Positions 24,591 through 34,604 of a stretch of 64,000 nt of DNA are shown piece by piece. This DNA is from Campanula takesimana. Taxonomy: Eukaryota; Streptophyta; Magnoliopsida; Asterales; Campanulaceae. Positions within the stretch are counted from its first letter, which is position 1. The number at the start of each line of letters is the position of its first letter. A program made the translations under genes and the position numbers. The notes under the pieces are model-generated. The model saw only the letters and a list, made by a program, of their open reading frames with translations, searched no databases and was not told the DNA's origin. The DNA is taken from positions 1,842,219-1,906,218 of the forward strand of contig JAOWBW010000104.1 of the NCBI GenBank assembly GCA_026119855.1, in the 5' to 3' direction.

Positions 24591-26400
24591 GTCTCAAAAC
24601 CCTAGCCTTTAGCCTAGGAAGTTGCATTCTCTCTAAATCCTAGCCTCAAACCTAGGAAGTCGTATCTTCTCTAAACCCTATCCTCAAGCCTAGGAAGTCA
24701 AATTCTTTCCAAACCCTAGCCTCAAGCCTAGGAATCCGCATTCGCTCAAACCCTAGCCGTGAACCTAAGAAGTCACATCCTCTTCCTCTTCAAACCCTAG
24801 CCTCAAGCCTAGGTAGTCGCATTCTCTCCAAACCCTAGGCTGAAGCCTAGGTAGTCGCATTCCTCTCCAAACCCTAGCTGTGAGCCTAGGAAGTCGCATT
24901 TGCTCCAATCCCTAGCCTCAAGCCTAGGAATTCGCATCCTCTCCAAACCCTAGCCTCAAGCCTAGGTAGTCGTATTCCTCTCCAATCCCTAGCCTCAAGC
25001 CTAGGAAGTCGCATTGTCTCCAAACCCTAACCTCAAGCCTAGGTAGTTGCATTCCTCTCCAAACCCTAGCCGTGAGCCTAGGAAGTCGCATTCGCTCTAA
25101 TCCCTAGCCTCAAGCCTAGGAATTCGCATCCTCTCCAAACCCTAACCTCAAGCCTAGGTAGTCGCATTCCTTTCCAAACCCTAGCTGTGAGCCTAGGAAG
25201 TCGCATTCGCTCCAATCCCTAGCCTCAAGCCTAGGAATTCGCATCCTCTCAAAATCCTAGCCTCAAGCCTAGGAAGTCGCATCCTCTCCAATCCCTAGCC
25301 TCAAACCTAGGAAGTCGCATTCTCTCCAAACCCTAGCCTTAAGCCTAGATAGTCGCATTCCTCTCTAAACCCTAGATGTGAGCCTAGGAAGTCACATTGG
25401 CTCCAATCCCTAGGCTCAAGCCTAGGAATTCGCATCCTCTCCAAATCCTAGCCTCAAGCCTAGGAAGTCGCATCCTCTCCAAACCCTAGCCCCAAGCCTA
25501 GGTAGTCACATTCTCTCCAAACCCTAGCCTCAAGCCTAGGAAGTTGCGTTCTCTCCAAACCCTAGCCTCGAGCCTAGGAAGTCACATTCTCTCTAAACCC
25601 TAGCCTCAAGCCTAGACAGTCATATCATTCTCTCCAAACCCTAGCCTCGAGTCTAGGTAGTCATATTCGCTTCAAACCCTAGCCTCAAGCCTAGGTAGTT
25701 ATATTCGTTCCAAACCCTAGCCCCGAGCCTAGGTATTCACGTTCTCTCCAAACCCTAGCCTCAAGCCTAAGAAGTTGCGTTCTCTCCAAACCCTAGCCCC
25801 GAGCCTAGGAAGTCACATTCTCTCTAAACCCTAGCCTCAAGCCTAGGCAGTCATATCATTCTCTCCAAACCCTAGCCTCAAGCCTAGGTAGTCATATTCC
25901 CCCAAACCTTAGGATCAAGCCTAGGTAGTTACATCCTTCCAAACCCTAGCCTAAAGCTTAGGAAGTTACGTCCTTCTTAAACCCTAGCCTTGATCCTAGG
26001 TAGCTACATCCTTCATAAACCCTATCCTTGATCCTAGGTAGTCACATTCCCTCTAAATCCTTGCCTCAATCCTAGGAAGCTTCCAAAGCCCCATATACAA
26101 CATCCTTTCCAAATTCCCGAAACCCTAGTCTCAAAATCTTGGAAATTTCCAATCTCAATCCCCTATCTTATTGAACCCTAGTCTTATGCCTAGGATACTA
26201 TGCCCCTTCCAAAACTTAATCAACCCTAGCATCGAGCCTAGGATTCAACATTCCCTTCAAACCCTAGTCCCAGACCTAGGAAATTCCTACACTTTAGTCT
26301 TATAATATATGAAGCTTACAATCCCTAGTCTTAAACCCTAGCCTAAAGCCTAGGTTGGAATGTTCATTTCCAAGCCATAGTCACCAATCCCAGAAAATGG
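24590..26400 (+). repeat. ~38-bp array with telobox-like AAACCCTAG
   Basis: About 45 units of roughly 38 bp: CTCTCCAAACCCTAG, then CCTCAAGCCTAGG, then AAGTCGCATT. CCTAG and CTAGG in each unit are inverted. I count about 30 AAACCCTAG. This contains the telobox core AAACCCTA but is not telomere sequence, since the 7-bp unit is not itself repeated. It decays toward 26,700. Confidence 0.85.
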
Positions 26401-27040
26401 TGAACCCTAGCATCAATCATAGTGAACCTTCAACAAAATCAAATCCCTATGCATGAACCTAGCAAGCTACACTCTTCCCAACAATCCTTAGTCTCAATCC
26501 TATGAGGACATAACCTTTCTAACTCCAAGCCCTAGCCTCGAAGCCTAGGATATTTCTAAACCCTAGTCCCAAACCTAGGAAAGTCTTGGTCCTTTGTGCC
26601 AGTTTCTCTAAACCATGGCCTCATGCTTAGAATACAATATTCTTTCCAAACCCTTGTTCAAAACCCTAGCATCTAGGAAATTCCCAAACCTCAACCTCTC
26701 CAAGCCCTAGCACTAAGCCTAGAATAAAATATTCTCCTCATGCTTAATGAACTCCAATCCCTTGCCCGTAAGCCTAGGAAACCCACATTATCTCCAAGAC
26801 ATAATCTCAAGCCTAAGCAACCATAACATCTTTTGCATCCTGATCTCAAGACTAAGAGGTTACCATATTTCTTATCCCCTTTCCTTAAAAGCCTTAGTTC
26901 CTACCCTAAGCAACCAAGAAAAATGTCCCTTACCTAATGCCTTCGTCTCAATGGCTCGTAGCCTCATATTATGTATTCCCTCCTAATTTAGGGTAAGTGG
27001 ATCCCAAACACTACGCTTTCCATGGTCGTCCTTTACTCAC
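26400..27040 (+). other. Decayed edge of the telobox-like array
   Basis: Scattered CCTAG-containing fragments with no clear unit; no gene is supported. Confidence 0.4.
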
Positions 27041-27045
27041 CAAAG

Positions 27046-27240
27046 AGTCCTTTACCTTTGTGACTCCCCGAGAGTCTATCACCTTTGTGACTCCCCGAGA
27101 GTCTGTCACCTTTGTGACTCCCCGAGAGCTCATCCATTTTGTGACTCCCCGAGAGCTCATCCCTTTTGTGACTCCCCGAGAGTCTATCACCTTTGTGACT
27201 CCCTGAGAGTTCATCCCGTTTGCGACTTCATAACAATCCA
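27046..27240 (+). repeat. 27-bp tandem repeats
   Basis: About seven copies of TTTGTGACTCCCCGAGAG plus a 9-base variable tail. Both strands stay open because the unit is a multiple of three; neither frame is considered a gene. Confidence 0.8.
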
Positions 27241-27429
27241 TCATCTTTGCCTCCACATGCAGATTTTCCGTTTTACCCCTGGTTTATTTCTTGTTTGTTC
27301 AATTTAGGTATCCTTAACCTATTTTAACCGAAATACGTTACCTTTGGGTCCGGAAAGCCCCTCAAAATTTCTATCTCTCTCGAAATTCTTGCCGCAATTC
27401 ATAGGAACGACGTTTCTATATCGTGTGTG

Positions 27430-27920
27430 CCCCGAACACTTGCTTAGGACTATCATGATTCACAGAGGCCCATCTACCTCTATATCATGTGTGTTCTAGA
27501 TCTTTCACGGTTGAGAAAAGCTCGTTTGTTTCCACATTGCGTAAGATCCAGCATTTATCATCATGATTCACAGAGGCCCGTCTACCTCTATATCATGTGT
27601 GTTCTAGATCTGTCACGGTTGAGAGAAGATCGTTTGTTTCTATATTGCGTAAGATCCAGCATTGACCATCATGATTTACAGAGGCCCGTCTACCTCTATA
27701 TCATATGTGTTCTAGATCTATCGCGGTTGAGAGAAGCTCGTTTGTTTCTACATTGCGTAAGACCCAGCATTGACCATCATGATTTACAGAGGCCCGTCTA
27801 CCTCTATATCATGTGTGTTCTAGATATATTGCGATTGACAGAGCCCCGTCTACCTCTATATTGCGTAAGATCCAGCACTTGTTATTGCGATTGACAGAGG
27901 CTCTTCTATCTCTATATCGC
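27430..27920 (+). repeat. ~114-bp tandem repeats
   Basis: About four copies of a unit with ACAGAGGCCCGTCTACCTC, then GTGTTCTAGATCT and GCGTAAGATCCAGC. The frame 27,487-27,894 is a product of the array. Confidence 0.8.
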
Positions 27921-28007
27921 GTGAGCTCCGGCTATTACCATTTTTATCTTGGGATTATTTAGACCCCGCCGTCTTTATATCTCGCACCATTATTGTTCGC
28001 ATCTCCA

Positions 28008-28224
28008 AACTACGACTGGCTTGATTCCTCCGAGGATACGTAGGAAGCCTGAAAAGGTTCAGCCACCCGACCGACGTGGTCATTTCTCATCCCCAACAGA
28101 TGTTTCCCTCGCAACTCGAAGTTATCCCCTGCGGAAGGCGTTGTCCCCACCAAAGGACAATCGTTTACAATTTCCCCAATAGATTTGAACTACGTTTGGC
28201 TTGATTCCCTCGCGGATACGTAGG
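28008..28224 (+). other. Two CTACG/CGTAG hairpins before the Tat-1 3' LTR
   Basis: Copies at 28,008-28,044 and 28,187-28,224, each starting AACTACG and ending GGATACGTAGG. The first has a TCCT/AGGA inner stem. They are spaced about 180 bp and lie just inside the polypurine tract, as in Tat-2. Confidence 0.6.
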
Positions 28225-28330
28225 TCGCCTGCCAAGTTTCAGCCGTCCCATCACCCTTCATCTGTTTTGAAACTCATGTTTCAGAACGGATCCTTCTTTT
28301 ATCGTCGACCCCCCATTGCCTTGCAATAAG

Positions 28331-28347
28331 CGTCGCCGAGGGGCTAC
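28331..28347 (+). promoter_or_regulatory. Polypurine tract of Tat-1
   Basis: CGTCGCCGAGGGGCTAC precedes the LTR start TGTTAGTACC. Confidence 0.75.
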
Positions 28348-29470
28348 TGTTAGTACCCGATCCGAAAATGAGTTTATTAGGGCTTTCCCAAATATACAAG
28401 GACTTTATAGGAATTAGAAACCTTGCAAAGACTTGTCCCGGATTCCCAAAATATATCTCATCATTCTAGAACATCTTAAAAATGGCCAAAATAGGGTTTC
28501 CATAAACCAAATAAAACCCTAGCTTGGAAATCACGTCAGCCAGGAATGATGGCCACGCGGCCACATTCGACCTTGGCCACGCGGCCACATTCGACCATGG
28601 CCAGACGGCCATCTTTGCCTCAGGAAATCTCAGCCGTCTGATCCCCCCATCAGATGGCTATAAAAGGCCATTCCATTCTCTTGGTTAAAGATCCGGATTT
28701 TAGAGCTCACAAGGGATGATTTTGCTCCAAAATCAAGCATTTCAAGCATTCAAGAACACCCTCAAGAATCCCAATAAAATCAAGGTTTATTTCTTGCCAC
28801 ATAGGTAAGTTTTCTAACTTTTTCTTCATGTTATTGCCATGTTCTTAATTTAGATCCATAATATTCATGTTCTTAATATGTTTATTCATGTGTTCTTCAT
28901 AATATTCATGTTCCTAACATGTTTATTCATATGTTCTTCATATCATTCATATGTTCATAATATGTTCTTCGCATGTTCTTCATTTTCTTAGATTAAAACA
29001 TTATTTATGCTAGATTTAGGGTTGCAATCTTCATGTTAACATGTTATTTCATAGCCGATGATGATCTAGGGTTCATCAACCCGAACATGATCTAGGAACT
29101 ACTTCTAAACCCTAATCTTTAGGTAATTCCCCCATCATTATGCATGATCCCGATTCTTCTGCCTATTCTAAATTCTTCTCGAACTACGCTGACCTAAGCT
29201 TCTCACCTTGAGAGGAATGTAGGCAATCTTCGGATTCAGTCTCAATCACTAACACACTACTAACACATTCATCATGATAGAAAGTCCGATCTATCGGGCG
29301 ATAGGAGTGATAACTTGATATTCTTCTCTTGTCGTAATTTGACCCCCGAACCCATTTACTTGTAAATAATTGCTTTTTCTCAATGTTTTGGATATAATTA
29401 AAACAATGTGGCGACTCTCAAATTTTTAATGTTGCAATGAATATCCCAATTTTAAATAGACGTATTCACA
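28348..29470 (+). repeat. 3' LTR of Tat-1
   Basis: 1,123 bp, closely matching the split 5' LTR. It keeps the three TGGCC-N4-GGCCA motifs (about 28,549-28,613), the TATAAAA box and the hairpin at 29,181-29,223. GGGTG follows at 29,471-29,475. Confidence 0.9.
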
Positions 29471-30354
29471 GGGTGCTGATCGACATCCGTCCTCCGATTG
29501 GGACCCGGGTTTATAAGGTATGTAGTGCAATTAATCTACATGTGTGCATGTGTATGAGAGTCAAGTTCTAAATGTCAAATGAAAAATAGAGATTTTCTTT
29601 TTTTTAAGTAAGTAAAAGATTGACCCGACCAAAGTGGTTGCCTACGTTTCTCTCAATCTTCAGAAAAAGAAAGAGAGACTCAGGTCAACGTAGTTCGAGT
29701 TTGCAAAAGGTTTTTGAGAAGAGAAGGAGCACATAATCAAGTAGGTACACATAGAGGAGAGTGATAGAAGTACTCACAGTGCTTGTATTACCCATTAATG
29801 GGTGCAAAATAAACTAGGGAATGAGTACAACAGTCATCCCTAATTTATTCATTTTTTATACTCTGCTGCAAAAGATGTTAGCGCAAAAACAATACATGTA
29901 TATGACATAAATCATTTTTTGCACATATGGGGACGGAGTAAAACAAGCAAAGAAAAGTTTTTTCTGGAATTTTCTGGAATCTCAGGGACCATTCTGCAGT
30001 TTTAGAAGTGCAGGGACTGTTCTGCAATTTTTTTTTATCCAGCCGCCAGTTATGTGACAATGATTAGACAATGATGGGGTAATGATTGGTTTAATGGTTA
30101 GGCAATTATTAGTAAACCCCAAATTTTCCAAATTGACAAAGTGTTTGGCGGCAGAATTGAGATGTCTTGTACGAGACATAGTTGTCTCGTACGAGACATT
30201 TTAGTCCAGACCCCAGATTCAGAACAGAACAGGTTTAAAACAGAGCAGTCCGAAAATTCACAGAAAAATTCAGAAAAAGTATATTTTTTTTTGCAGAAAA
30301 TTGAGAAGATTAAAAACACCTAATTTGTACGCAAGTCTAACCCACTTAAATTCG
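29471..30354 (-). other. Tat-2 leader, right of the Tat-1 insertion
   Basis: Non-coding leader between the primer-binding site at 30,372 and the Tat-1 insertion. It holds a minus-strand CTACG/CGTAG hairpin at 29,641-29,696 and two copies of the Tat-2 palindrome type at 30,162-30,198. Confidence 0.6.
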
Positions 30355-30372
30355 TCCCCAGCGGAGTCGCCA
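30355..30372 (-). promoter_or_regulatory. Primer-binding site of Tat-2
   Basis: On the minus strand TGGCGACTCCGCTGGGGA starts one base after the LTR end. It is identical to the Tat-1 site, again tRNA-Arg type. Confidence 0.85.
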
Positions 30373-30373
30373 C

Positions 30374-31346
30374 TGTTTGCGCCCGAAAAGATATATACCC
30401 TCGATTTACCTTTTTTGATTTTGAGACTCGCCACCATGTTGTTGAACGGAACACGGACCGTGAGATTCTTGGGTTCGGGGGTTAAGTTATGGATTGGGAA
30501 GGTCAAGGAGCACCAAATCTAGGATTGGTCTTGCTTAGGTGTTTTTAATCAAATAGAGAACAAACAATTAAAACAAATAAAGCCAATAATTAATTTCTTA
30601 ATTATTGGAATGTCGGATCACGTGCTTCGAGACCATCTCCATGAATTGGAGAGGCTCTAGGCTAATCCTTTTAATGGGATTACACTACTCTAAAACAAAG
30701 AATGAGATGAGAAGTGGAGATTAAAAGCGTAGGAGTTTACCTAAAGCGTTCTTGAGATTCCAATTGATGGCCTTGACTAAGGCCTTGATGATCCAAGAGT
30801 TTTGTGATGATTTTGGCTTGAAAAGATGAGTTTTTGGTGGTGTTTTGGTGTGAGGAAGAAATAAAAACGGGATTCTTTGGGGATTGACAGATTAGAGAGT
30901 TGTTAACCCCTTTTTGTGGTGAAAGAACTCTATTTTATAGGTATTGGATTACTTAGGAACCAAGTCTAGGAATCCTAAGTTTGGTAGGTTGTAGAGTCCT
31001 TATTTGGAGATGTTAAAGGAGGTAGGAAATCAGTAAGAAATTACATGGGAAGCCTCTTATTAGATATTCCCTGGATTAGGAGAGTGTTGGCCAAGAAAGA
31101 GATCGGGACGGAGAAGGAAAGTGGATTAGGCCCGCAGACAGAGGAGATGTCTCGTACGAGGCATCCAGTGTTTTAATACTTTTTTGTCCTTGTCTATAGT
31201 TTCTTTGTTCAGTTTAGCCCCTGTCTAACGGAGTCAGTTAGAAACTTAACGAAACATGATGAAACTAACGAGTTTTCATCCAAACAAAAAGGCGAGACAC
31301 AAGAGTTGTGTAATCATAAATTTGAGTTCAAAATGTGGTGTCTACA
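30374..31346 (-). repeat. Second Tat-2 LTR, shared by two internal regions
   Basis: It runs from TGTTTGCGCC to GGTGTCTACA, 973 bp. A primer-binding site lies on its left and a polypurine tract (31,347-31,362) on its right. It is therefore the 5' LTR of one Tat-2 unit and the 3' LTR of another. It has one palindrome (31,147-31,164), where the left LTR has two. Confidence 0.85.
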
Positions 31347-32994
31347 GAGCCCCTCGGCGACGATACTTATGGAAGAAGTAATGTCGTCGATAAAAAAGAC
31401 ACCATTTAGAACTTTGAGTATGATCGTGCTATAAAGCTGCCTACGTATTCTCCGGAAAGGAATCAGACCAAACGTAGTTCGACTCCGAAAATCACGCAAA
31501 AACGGTCGTTTGAGGTATTTTGAAAATCCTTTTGAAAGTAATACTTGTGGTAAATAAAGTTTAGAGTTCAGAGAGAGTAACCTATACTGAGGAATCAATG
31601 TCATTAACCCAATTCTGAATATACCCTCTGCTGTTGATAGAGCGTCGCGATTGACGGTGTTGAAGTTGTTGGGGAATATCCTCTTTCAATGCTCCTACAT
31701 TAAAAGTACTAGATATTATCCTCTCTCAATGGCCGAAGCTGATCGAGAGTACTGGATCCCTAGATGTTCTCTTCCAATAGCCGCGACTGATCGAAAGTAC
31801 TGAACATGTCCTCTTCCAATTCATCATTGAAAGTACTGGACAATTTGATGCCGATCCCGAACTTTGTAGAATATCCTGAATATCCTCTCTTAATGGCAGT
31901 AGCTGATCGAAAGTACTGGACATTATCCTCTCTCAATGCTCTTGCATTGAGAGTACTAGATGAAGAATATCTTGATTTGATGTAGATTTGTAGAATATCC
32001 TGAATATCCTCTCTCAATGGCTGTAGCTGATCGAAAGTACTGGACATTATCCTCTCTCAATGCTCTTACATTGAAAGTACTGGATGCAGAATCTCTTGAT
32101 TTGATGAAGATTTGTAGATTTCTGAATATCCTCTCTCAATGGCCGTAGCTGATCGAAAATATTGGACATTATCCTCTCTCAATGCTCTTACATTGAGAGT
32201 ACTGGATGCAAAATCTCTTGATTTGATGTAGATTTGTAGAATATCCCGAATATCCTCTCTCAATGGCCGTAGCTGATCGAAAGTACTGGACATTATCCTC
32301 TCTAAATGCTCTTACATTGAGAGTACTGGACGCAGAGGTGTCTGAATTCTCTGGGGATCATTTGATCGATGTTGAATTATTTTTTTGAGCATGGATTGGT
32401 TCTTGTACCTGTTAATACAACATGTAGAGCCTATGCTAGCAAGCAATTTAGCTTTGATTTTAGTTTGTAATTGGACTTATGTGGCGGTGGAAAATTTATG
32501 TGCATGCCCGGTCGGTCAACCTTGGTGTAAGTAGTGTGAATAGCATGGATTCATGACGGGATGTTTATTGGTGATGAACTGTATATGTTGATTTGTGTGT
32601 GTGTGGGGGACCTGTTTTGACAAGTTGGGACCTAATCAGGTTTTCTGCAGAGATGATGCTACGGAGTTTCTTCGATGGTTGTCTCGTGCCAAATGATCCG
32701 TCCAGATCGTTCCCTTAGTCATGTCGTGCCAAGGGAGACAACTATTTGTCCGACAACCAATGATATTTATCAATGTGTAAGCTCTAAGTAGGCCGAGCGT
32801 ACTTTGTTGACAACTCTAGAGTTCCATGTCCAAAAGTCTCCGGTGAAGGTGATGAGAGACGTTATCTATTCCCCCAAGTTTATCTCATGCTTTGGTCTAA
32901 GTCAAGCCCCAAGAATCTTGTATGTTGTAGATGACTTCGTGAACAGACTTATGAGGCTGTTTTGACTTGAAAAAGAGTGCTCTCCCGCTTGATT
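31347..32994 (-). mobile_element. Partial second Tat-2 unit
   Basis: It repeats the order seen at 7,355-9,000: polypurine tract, CTACG/CGTAG hairpin (31,440-31,480), ~115-bp tandem repeats (31,670-32,340), and the same non-coding tail. Similarity stops near 32,994 at CTCTCCCGCTTGATT, where Tat-3 begins on the opposite strand. Confidence 0.8.
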
Positions 32995-33317
32995 GGATGC
33001 AAAGTCGATATGAACAGTTAACCCTTCTCGACGAAAAGAGGATACGAGTGTTCGAACGCACAAGGGCTTATCAACAAAGAATGGCAAAGGCTTTCAACAA
33101 GAAGGTGAAGCCTCGACACATCAAAGTGGGAGACTTGGTCTTAAGACAACATCCTCCCAATGCCATGAATCCCCTTGGGAAATGGGGACTCCGATGGATC
33201 GGTCCTTACGTGGTCAAGAAGATATTGAGCAGCGGTGCAGTCCGACTCGTAGACTTGGATGGTGATCAATTGCCAAAGGAGGTCAACCTCGACAATCTCA
33301 AGAAGTTCTACGTTTAA
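32995..33317 (+). pseudogene. Tat-3 integrase C-terminus
   Basis: About 107 residues, including HIKVGDLVLRQ and GKWGLRWIGPYVV, the GPY/F-type module at the end of Ty3/gypsy integrases. Integrase inserts element DNA in the nucleus. It ends in TAA at 33,315 with no chromodomain, as usual in Tat. The catalytic core is lost at the junction with Tat-2. Upstream codons at 32,967-32,994 belong to the neighbour. Confidence 0.8.
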
Positions 33318-33342
33318 CAAATGAAGACCATGAAAAAAAAAC

Positions 33343-33443
33343 GCTCGCTAGGTTGAAAACCCGCAAGGGCGGCCTAGGCAAAAATTAGAGCAAGTGCAAA
33401 AAAGAAGCCCGCTAGATTGAAAACCCAAAAGGGCGGTCTAGGC
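33343..33443 (+). other. Pair of CTAG hairpins just after the pol stop
   Basis: Copy 33,343-33,379 has CTAGG/CCTAG and a GCAA loop. Copy 33,407-33,443 has CTAGA/TCTAG and an AAAA loop. The pair starts 26 bases after the integrase stop, so in a transcript it would head the pol 3' untranslated region. Confidence 0.65.
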
Positions 33444-33483
33444 AAAAAACAGGGTGCACAAAAAAAATGGTCTTCATTTGTTT

Positions 33484-33524
33484 GAACTACGGAGACCTGA
33501 GCCTCTCTACGGGAGGAGCGTAGT
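33484..33524 (+). other. CTACG/CGTAG hairpin after the CTAG pair
   Basis: GAACTACG and GCGTAG outer arms with inner CCTCT/GGAGG pairing, followed by CAACCTTCGGGT. The order CTAG pair then CTACG hairpin matches 21,625-22,098 in Tat-1. Confidence 0.6.
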
Positions 33525-33710
33525 CAACCTTCGGGTGCAGTCTAAAACAATAATTTTTACCCAATCATGTCATAACAAAATGAAAATTTTATTCAATTCT
33601 TAAATCATTCGTGCCATTACAACGGATAATGTTGAGCAATAAAAGACATTAAAACATTAAATCCTAAACAAGTGGTCTATTAATTGCAATCTTGGGGTAC
33701 TAAGAAATGT

Positions 33711-34115
33711 CTAATCTTTCTTCGGTTTGGGAACCCATTGCTTTCGACTAGGGCCCTTGACCTTCTTGATTAGGGGTGGAACACTCCCGGAACCACCAAG
33801 GCGAGAGAAGACGCTAGGACGGGACGGAGCTTCATTTACCTTCCCCTTGCCTTTGTCCAAAGAAGCCTTGACAGGAGCTTTGTATGAGCGTTTCCCATAA
33901 GGGGAATTGCCTTTACCTTTCTTATTCTTCGGCAAATAACGTGGCCTAGGGGCTTCAACATAAACCGCCAGCCTCAAGGGTTCAACAACAACTTTATTCG
34001 GTCTTCCCAAGCGGTCAAAGACACTAGGACGTGCCTTCACAATGGGGACGGACTTCATTTGTTCACCTTCGGGGATGGACACTTTTACCTCAAAGGAAAA
34101 AGTCATGGGGGCCAT
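33711..34115 (-). CDS. Small basic antisense ORF of Tat-3
   Basis: 134 residues, strongly basic, unknown family. The phrases RPSVFDRLG and RPSVFSRLG occur twice, at about residues 30 and 99, separated by a lysine-rich KGKGK region; similar SVF-RLG phrases occur in Tat Gag/protease linkers, so it may be a captured piece of gag. The ATG at 34,115 lies 84-91 bp downstream of TATAAAT. It is intact, antisense to the element, and downstream (on its own strand) of the PMD gene. Function unknown. Confidence 0.5.
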   Translation of the reverse strand: MAPMTFSFEVKVSIPEGEQMKSVPIVKARPSVFDRLGRPNKVVVEPLRLAVYVEAPRPRYLPKNKKGKGNSPYGKRSYKAPVKASLDKGKGKVNEAPSRPSVFSRLGGSGSVPPLIKKVKGPSRKQWVPKPKKD

Positions 34116-34197
34116 TCTTGATAAGGATTTGAGGCTTAAAGTAATAGGAAGTATTGCAGAATATTATTGTGTGACCAAACTGGTCGAAATGTGTTCA

Positions 34198-34205
34198 AAT
34201 TTATA
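34198..34205 (-). promoter_or_regulatory. TATA box of the small antisense ORF
   Basis: The minus strand reads CTATAAAT. A GC-rich module with GCGGGCGCCTCC and GCGCGCGCATCCC lies just upstream at 34,258-34,325. Confidence 0.5.
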
Positions 34206-34604
34206 GTTGTTGGAGAATCCTGTTCAGAAAGAAAGGGGCTGTAAATCAGCATCCCAGATGCGGGCGCCTCCGCCCTTGGAGCCGCAACGCGCGCGCATCC
34301 CATGTCCTATTCCAGACGCGCGCACCTTTGATAGATGGACAGAACAGAATAGGCCTTATCAGTTCAGCAACAGCCCAGACGCTTCAACGCCTTCAACCTG
34401 CAACAAGTTCAGAATCCGCAGCAACAAAAGCAACATTCCACAACAGCACCAAGAACTCTTTGGGCACACATTTGTTTGTAAAAAGGTTGACATCTAAGAT
34501 CGAGTCTAAATAAACATAAAAAATGTAGATAACTAACTAGGACTGTAAATACGTGTTATTTATTATTACATGAAAGATAAAATTGTCCCAGGTTCTCAGC
34601 CTAT

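Larger units (their letters stand above)
11893..29470 (+). mobile_element. Tat-1: large non-autonomous Tat element
   Basis: Both LTRs, both 5-bp duplications, a primer-binding site (17,998) and a polypurine tract (28,331) are present. About 12.6 kb remains once nested copia C is removed. No pol frame is present; only a short gag-like frame (20,407-20,718) can be proposed. The interior is a chain of tandem arrays. It resembles the non-autonomous derivatives known in Tat lineages, which depend on related elements for their proteins; that dependence is inferred. Confidence 0.85.
6367..31346 (-). mobile_element. Tat-2: deleted Ty3/gypsy Tat element interrupted by Tat-1
   Basis: The LTR copies at 6,367-7,354 and 30,374-31,346 are very similar. 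A tRNA-Arg-type primer-binding site precedes the right LTR (30,355-30,372) and a polypurine tract follows the left one (7,355). The order on the minus strand is: right LTR, leader, gag start at 11,029, gag zinc-knuckle fragment, repeats, polypurine tract, left LTR. Pol is absent, so this is a non-autonomous derivative. Tat-1 is inserted between the leader and gag with GGGTG on both sides. Confidence 0.8.

Noticed and set aside
24590..26400. Interstitial telomere
   Set aside because: AAACCCT occurs once per ~38-bp unit, not as a head-to-tail 7-bp array.
27046..27920. CRISPR-like array
   Set aside because: Repeats are contiguous and spacers are not unique; the setting is a plant retrotransposon.
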